Source: JBCBKU01 sp965267475
GTDB taxonomy: Bacteria; Pseudomonadota; Alphaproteobacteria; Rhodobacterales; Rhodobacteraceae
Direction: 5' to 3'
Length of the DNA: 64,000 nucleotides
Assembly (NCBI GenBank): GCA_965267475.1
Contig: OZ254079.1
Span: forward strand, 1,736,001-1,800,000
Shown one piece after another: positions 59,987-64,000 of the stretch. A program made the translations under genes and the position numbers. The notes beneath the pieces were generated by a model. The model saw nothing but the letters and a program-made list of their open reading frames with translations, had not been told where the DNA came from and ran no database searches. How positions within the stretch are numbered: the first letter of the stretch is position 1; every line of letters starts with the position of its first letter.

Positions 59987-61436
59987 CGGCCAATCTTTCA
60001 AGGCTCAGCCGGTCGATCTTGCCCGTTGATGTTCGAGCAAGAGCGTGCAGTTTCAGGAAGCGGCCCGGTACCGCATAAAAGGGAAGATGCTCGGTGGCAT
60101 GATGTGTCAGATCGGCGATGTCGGCGGAGCCCACGACATAGGCGACCAGCGTCTCGCCCTGAGCATGTGGTGTCACTGCGATTTCATCGACGCCGCGACA
60201 CGCGCCGAGCACGAGTTCAACCTCGTCCAGCTCGATCCGGTAGCCGCGAAGTTTGATCTGGCGATCCGCGCGTCCGATCAACCACAAGAGACCGTTCGCG
60301 TCCTGGGTAACGATGTCGGCGGTTCGGTAGTACCGGCGCGTGACCCCGTCGGTCTCAATCTCGATCATCACATTTGCGGTGCGTTCCGGAGCATTCCAAT
60401 AGCCGGTCATGACCTGATCCCCCGAAATCAGAAGTTCGCCCGTCGGACTGATCCAGGCATCAATCCCGGCATCGGGCTGGCCAATGGGAATGGCGCTTTG
60501 CCCGTCGAGCGTTGCGCGATCTATGCGTGCGGTCGTGCAATGGTTCGTTTCGGTCGGGCCATAGGCGTTCAAAAGCTCGGCCCCCGGTACGTGGGGCGCG
60601 AGGGCGGCAAGAACGCTGGGTGGCATCACTTCTCCGGCGAACATCACGATCCGCAGCGTCGAAAGGTCGCGGTCGTGAAGTGCCCCGCGCTTGACCATTT
60701 GGGCCAGCGCAAAGGGCACGGAATACCAGACCGTGACGCCTTCTTCCTGAACCAGTGACGAAAGCGAGGCAGGCATCTTGGCATGCATTTCCGGGATCAC
60801 GACAATCGTCGCGCCTGCCAGGGTCGTGGCGAAGATGTCGAAAATCGACATGTCGAAATGCATGGGCGTGTGATGGCTGACCCGATCCTGGGGTGTCAGG
60901 GCGCACAATTCGGCCGACATGCGGGCATAGGCCATGCCGCTGGCATGCGTGTGGCAGATCCCTTTGGGCGTTCCCGTCGAACCGGAGGAATAAAGGATAT
61001 AGGACAGGTCCTCGGCCGATCTGTCCTGAGCTTGGGGCGGCGTGCCAGAGGCCATCGCGTCGGACAGGCTCAATTTGCCAACGTCGTTCGGAAGCAGCCC
61101 CACCAATGGCCCGTCGACAAGAACCGAGTGCAGTTGGCAATCCATGAGAACGCTTTTTGTGCGCGTCTCGGACATTGTCGGGTCAAGCGGCACATAGGCT
61201 GCCCCGGCGCGCAGAATGCCAAATGCAGCTGCAATCGCGTCAAAGGATCTGGTCGAGAAGAAGCCAACCCGATCGCCGCGGCGCACGCCGGTCGCGCCAA
61301 GACGCCCCGCGACACCGTTTGCCGCGCGGTCCAGTTCGGCGTAAGACATGTCCCTTCCGCCAAACCGAACAGCGACGGCATCCGGTGTTACCTTGGCCCA
61401 ATGAGCCAGCGCGCAATCGAGCAACGCGAAGGCCAT
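59976..61436 (-). CDS. Stand-alone amino acid adenylation enzyme, probable L-prolyl-AMP ligase
   Basis: A 486-residue ANL-family enzyme that loads the following carrier protein. Core motifs are complete: YSSGSTGTPKG, NAYGPTE, YRTADIV, GRADRQIKLRGYRIEL and the C-terminal lysine motif RTSTGKIDRLSL. The HFDMSIFDIFATTLAGA stretch and a pocket tyrosine (VWYSVPF) are similar to proline-specific PltF/RedM enzymes. Pocket residues by eye: D-M-F-Y-M-A-A-H-C. Specificity for proline is inferred mainly from context: a carrier protein and an acyl-CoA-dehydrogenase-like flavoprotein in one operon. Confidence 0.85.
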   Translation of the reverse strand: MAFALLDCALAHWAKVTPDAVAVRFGGRDMSYAELDRAANGVAGRLGATGVRRGDRVGFFSTRSFDAIAAAFGILRAGAAYVPLDPTMSETRTKSVLMDCQLHSVLVDGPLVGLLPNDVGKLSLSDAMASGTPPQAQDRSAEDLSYILYSSGSTGTPKGICHTHASGMAYARMSAELCALTPQDRVSHHTPMHFDMSIFDIFATTLAGATIVVIPEMHAKMPASLSSLVQEEGVTVWYSVPFALAQMVKRGALHDRDLSTLRIVMFAGEVMPPSVLAALAPHVPGAELLNAYGPTETNHCTTARIDRATLDGQSAIPIGQPDAGIDAWISPTGELLISGDQVMTGYWNAPERTANVMIEIETDGVTRRYYRTADIVTQDANGLLWLIGRADRQIKLRGYRIELDEVELVLGACRGVDEIAVTPHAQGETLVAYVVGSADIADLTHHATEHLPFYAVPGRFLKLHALARTSTGKIDRLSLERLADDH

Positions 61437-61439
61437 GTC

Positions 61440-62645
61440 CTAGCCGCCCAAGGTCGCGGCGGTCGCGGTCGTGACCGCGCCATAGGTCCGCTCGACAAAC
61501 CAGAACATCGCAATCAGGATCAGCGCGACGGACCCGCCCTGCATGGCCAGGATGCGATACGCCTTGAAATGCCGGACCGCGAAGAGGACCGGGAAGACCG
61601 CCAGCACGATGGCCAGTTGGCCAAGCTCGACCCCGACATTGAACGCCGCGAGCCCGATAGCCTTCCGGGTCGGGTCAAGTCCCAAGGGCTCAAGCACATT
61701 GGCAAAGCCGAACCCGTGAAACAGGCCGAAAATGAAGACGACCTTCCAGGATTGGGTGTGAAAGCGCGGGATCAGGTTGCCGATGGCCACAACTGCGATC
61801 GACAACGCAATCACCGCTTCGACGAAGGCCACGGGCAGCGTTATGATGTTGAACGTGGCCAGGCTGAGCGTCACGGTATGCGCCAGCGTGAATACCGTGA
61901 CGATCTTTACCGTGTTGATCAGGCTGTCGCGCAATCCGCCGGATGGCTCCCACCGACCGGCATGCAGGATCATGACCGACGAAATCAGAAGGGTGATCAG
62001 GAACAGGACGTGGTCGAACCCGAGCCAGATGTGCCAAACACCGTGCTCGAGGAAGGTCATGATGACACCCCAAGTGGGTTCATCGTTCAGATACAGCGTT
62101 TTCAGACCGTCGCCCGGCGCAAAGATCAGAGAGATGTAGCCCTCGTTGGCTTCCATCCCGTTCCGCGTGTTGGTGGCAATCAACGCAAAACCGCGATGGG
62201 TCGGGTCAATGTCCGAGAACATCGCGTCATAGGACATTTCGATCGACACCGGCGTCGTGTCGAAACCGGTGACATCGAACCAAAGTTGCACAAAGGCACC
62301 TTTTGATGTGTCCAGGTAACCGATGCCGTCAAACGCCACATCCAGCCGTTCGCCTTCGAACTCAAGCGCCAGACGGTCTGAGAAGTAGTCGGCGAACAGC
62401 GGGTAATCGGCTTCGAATTCTTCGCGCGTCAGCGGCGTGTCGACTGAGCCGTCATTGGCCTTGATCTTCGCCAACTCGGCGAGGTTGACCTCGACACGTC
62501 CCCGCAGCGTCGTCTCGGTCACGTCGAAATACACATAGCTTTCGTTGACACTGTGGGCCGAGGCCGCGCCAGGCACTGCCAAGACGAAGATCGCAGCGAC
62601 AAAGCTGCAAAAAAGCGCCCGGATCCAGGCGGTTAGATCGGTCAT
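61440..62645 (-). CDS. HupE/UreJ-like membrane protein
   Basis: A 401-residue protein: signal/first helix (ALFCSFVAAIFVLAVPGAASA), a periplasmic domain of about 170 residues, then six or so membrane helices. The first of these contains HIWLGFDHVLFLITLL, the H-x(4-5)-DH pattern seen in HupE/UreJ nickel/cobalt permease relatives, followed by FTLAHTVTLSLA. HupE-type proteins move or bind metal, but this longer family is poorly understood. Being nested between two pathway enzymes of the NRPS operon, it may serve metal supply, export or self-protection. The ATG at 62645 with GAGG upstream is preferred to GTG 62660 (GTGA overlap). Confidence 0.82.
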   Translation of the reverse strand: MTDLTAWIRALFCSFVAAIFVLAVPGAASAHSVNESYVYFDVTETTLRGRVEVNLAELAKIKANDGSVDTPLTREEFEADYPLFADYFSDRLALEFEGERLDVAFDGIGYLDTSKGAFVQLWFDVTGFDTTPVSIEMSYDAMFSDIDPTHRGFALIATNTRNGMEANEGYISLIFAPGDGLKTLYLNDEPTWGVIMTFLEHGVWHIWLGFDHVLFLITLLISSVMILHAGRWEPSGGLRDSLINTVKIVTVFTLAHTVTLSLATFNIITLPVAFVEAVIALSIAVVAIGNLIPRFHTQSWKVVFIFGLFHGFGFANVLEPLGLDPTRKAIGLAAFNVGVELGQLAIVLAVFPVLFAVRHFKAYRILAMQGGSVALILIAMFWFVERTYGAVTTATAATLGG

Positions 62646-62656
62646 TGGATTGGTCC

Positions 62657-63799
62657 TCACCCTGTCTTTTGCGCTGTCATTCGCGCTATTATTTGCCGTT
62701 GTACGTCGGACGTCCCGGAATAGATCACGCCGCCAAGCGCGTCTGTGACGTCTTCACCGATCTGTGATCCCTGCAAAAATCCGGCCCCGCCCATCGTGCG
62801 CAGCGCATCTGTGCTTGAGGCGAGAAACGCCTCTGAGATGTGAAGGTTTGTCTTCGCAGCCAGATCCGGGGTCAGCGCACCTGCATCGTATTGGCGGGCG
62901 GCTTCGGCCAGGATCAGCGAGGACGTTTCCAGCCGAAGGGCCATGTCAGCGATACGGTTCGCGACCGATTGGTGATCGATGATCGGCTTGCCAAAGCTCT
63001 GCCGGGATTTGGCGAAAGACGCGCAGTCCTGAAGCTGCCGTTCCATAGCGCCGACATGCGTCGCAAGGATGAATGCGCGTTCCCAATCGAGCGTCGTCTG
63101 AAAGATCCGCGCCCCGGCGCCGTCCGGTCCAAGGCGGCGGCTTTCCGGGATCCAGCAATCCGAGAAGGCAAGCGTTCCCATCGGAAGCGTGGTCAGACCG
63201 ATCTTGCCTTGTAGGGCCCCACGCTGAAACCCTTCATCCTTGGCCTCGACGATGAATACCGAGAGACCCCAGGATTTTCTGTCGGGCGCTGTGCTGGCAA
63301 AGACAAGCGCGACGTCGCAATCCGGGCCCATCCCGATGAAGGTCTTTTCCCCGTTCAGCAAATAGCCGCCGTCGCGTGCCTCGGCCCGCGTCTGAAGCGC
63401 CATGGCGTCCGATCCCGACTGCGCCTCGGTCAACGCATAGGCGCCGATGGCGGACCCGTCACACAGTCCGGGCAGATACGCGGCTTGCTGGGCCTCGGTC
63501 CCGAACCGAAGCAGGGGCTCTTGGACTGTCCAGACATGCGAATTCAGGCCCATTGTGAACCCGTTGTCAGGCAGCGATCGCCCAAGCGTGCGCATAGCCT
63601 CGACATAGGCGGTGGCAGTGCAGCCCCGACCGCCGTAGCGGCTTGGCATCGTCAGCCGCAGAAGACCCGCGGACGCAGCACCCCGCCAAAGATCCCGCCA
63701 GTTTTCCGGGTTCGGACGTTTCGTGTCGAGGCTTCCGAGAAACCGGGACACGCAATCGCAGGCCGCTTTGGCCATGATGTCTTTTTCAGCCCCTGACAT
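62657..63799 (-). CDS. Acyl-CoA-dehydrogenase-like flavoprotein, probable prolyl-carrier oxidase
   Basis: A 380-residue FAD enzyme with the ACAD fold: YALTEAQSGSDAMAL, GEKTFIGMGPDCDVALV, and the late IYSGTSDVQRQIIAR. The MCAD-type catalytic Glu in the last motif is Ser, while a Glu is present in LDWERAF (E240), the isovaleryl-CoA-dehydrogenase-type position. Proline-oxidising enzymes of pyrrole pathways (PltE, RedW, Bmp3) belong to this family. First gene of the operon. It probably oxidises carrier-bound prolyl to pyrrole-2-carboxyl; an ordinary acyl-CoA role is the alternative. Confidence 0.85.
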   Translation of the reverse strand: MSGAEKDIMAKAACDCVSRFLGSLDTKRPNPENWRDLWRGAASAGLLRLTMPSRYGGRGCTATAYVEAMRTLGRSLPDNGFTMGLNSHVWTVQEPLLRFGTEAQQAAYLPGLCDGSAIGAYALTEAQSGSDAMALQTRAEARDGGYLLNGEKTFIGMGPDCDVALVFASTAPDRKSWGLSVFIVEAKDEGFQRGALQGKIGLTTLPMGTLAFSDCWIPESRRLGPDGAGARIFQTTLDWERAFILATHVGAMERQLQDCASFAKSRQSFGKPIIDHQSVANRIADMALRLETSSLILAEAARQYDAGALTPDLAAKTNLHISEAFLASSTDALRTMGGAGFLQGSQIGEDVTDALGGVIYSGTSDVQRQIIARMTAQKTG

Positions 63800-63820
63800 G
63801 GTCCCTCACGTCATCCAACC

Positions 63821-63838
63821 TGTCAGATATTTCTGACA
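63821..63838. promoter_or_regulatory. Perfect inverted repeat upstream of the NRPS operon
   Basis: TGTCAGA-TATT-TCTGACA: seven-base perfect arms, four-base spacer, 22 bases before the ATG of the first operon gene. This is the size and position of an operator for a dimeric regulator; a short RNA hairpin in the leader is the alternative. No regulator gene is seen within the window. Confidence 0.5.
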
Positions 63839-64000
63839 AGGCGTGGGTGGCACAGATTTCGATTAGCCACCCGTTGCACCGCGGTGACCTAGTGCGGCGA
63901 AAGTCAGGTGTTAATAAATTTTGGGAATATTAATATTATCAATGTCTTATATGGACAACCTGGGCGATAGGCGGAAGGCGCGTGGCCAGTGTCCGCCCAC
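63839..64000. other. AT-rich promoter region at the window edge
   Basis: The stretch 63910-63950 is markedly AT-rich for this genome and contains the palindrome AATATTAATATT (63927-63938). It probably holds the promoter of the NRPS operon. On the plus strand an ATG at 63952 opens a frame running off the end (about 16 codons), which might be the start of a divergent gene; it has no visible ribosome-binding site. Confidence 0.35.

Noticed and set aside
60783..62306. 507-codon open frame on the plus strand
   Set aside because: Antisense to the stand-alone adenylation and HupE-like genes; repetitive charged composition and no recognisable fold.
1..64000. tRNA, rRNA, CRISPR arrays, insertion sequences, integrases
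   Set aside because: None recognised on either strand by eye: no transposase-like or integrase-like protein, no regularly spaced repeats, no tRNA-like cloverleaf.

Overview
The window reads as a piece of a high-GC alphaproteobacterial chromosome, most likely from the Rhodobacterales (roseobacter-type). Grounds are the single-domain xylose ABC ATPase, the purine-catabolism set with a fused PuuE/OHCU decarboxylase and a cytochrome-tailed PuuD, the BKACE (DUF849) and Rieske/FAD-GcvT catabolic genes, and dense operons with ATGA/TGATG overlaps. This is inference from gene content; no rRNA or other phylogenetic marker is present. No tRNA, rRNA, CRISPR array, insertion sequence or prophage was recognised.

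Layout. 1-5109 (+): xylose uptake and entry, xylF (3' end only)-xylH-xylG-xylB-xylA. 5106-12670 (-): a LacI-controlled operon for a glucoside-type compatible solute, lacI-SBP-permease-permease-GH63-like hydrolase-MalK-type ATPase, with a perfect 16-bp palindrome just before lacI. 12727-13560 (-): a BKACE enzyme. 13917-18119 (+): a membrane glycosylation operon (GT2, LAB_N protein, two GT83/39-like transferases). 18149-21311: selenium use for tRNA (SelU, and SelD fused to an NADH-dehydrogenase-like flavoprotein). 21308-25931 (-): an FMN protein plus an AttH/LolDE-like export system. 26025-28274: a di-haem cytochrome peroxidase divergent from a nitroreductase.

28267-36716: two divergent sets around a GntR/UTRA regulator. 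A luciferase-like monooxygenase, aldo-keto reductase and flavin reductase lie on one side. A Gfo/Idh/MocA enzyme, Rieske oxygenase, 73-residue protein and FAD-GcvT dehydrogenase lie on the other. They look like a degradation route for an N- or O-substituted small molecule. 36762-41165: purine ring catabolism (UGHY, AllA, PuuE-OHCU, HIUase, PuuD). 41162-44456 (-): a chemoreceptor and a secreted Cache-type protein. 44556-48184: a GntR-controlled hexonate module (KDG kinase, Zn-dehydrogenase, KduD-like SDR). 48191-50395: DusA, a lower-GC VOC protein, a possible gene remnant and a GNAT.

The highlight is 50448-63799 (-), a compact 13-kb natural-product operon. In transcription order it encodes an acyl-CoA-dehydrogenase-like flavoprotein, a HupE/UreJ-like membrane protein, a stand-alone adenylation enzyme, a free carrier protein, NRPS 1 (C-A-PCP), NRPS 2 (C-A-PCP-TE) and a UGT-like glycosyltransferase. 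The first set has the parts list of the proline-to-pyrrole-2-carboxyl pathway (PltF/PltL/PltE type). The adenylation domain of NRPS 1 is split between core motifs A8 and A9 by about 330-345 residues. The insert holds a two-CxxC zinc ribbon, an SGGKDSS PP-loop and a third CxxC, the layout of the WbpG/PseA sugar amidotransferases. The residues lining the same domain's pocket read as an asparagine code. A working hypothesis is a pyrrolyl-capped peptide in which the Asn side-chain amide is converted in cis to an amidine (or thioamide).
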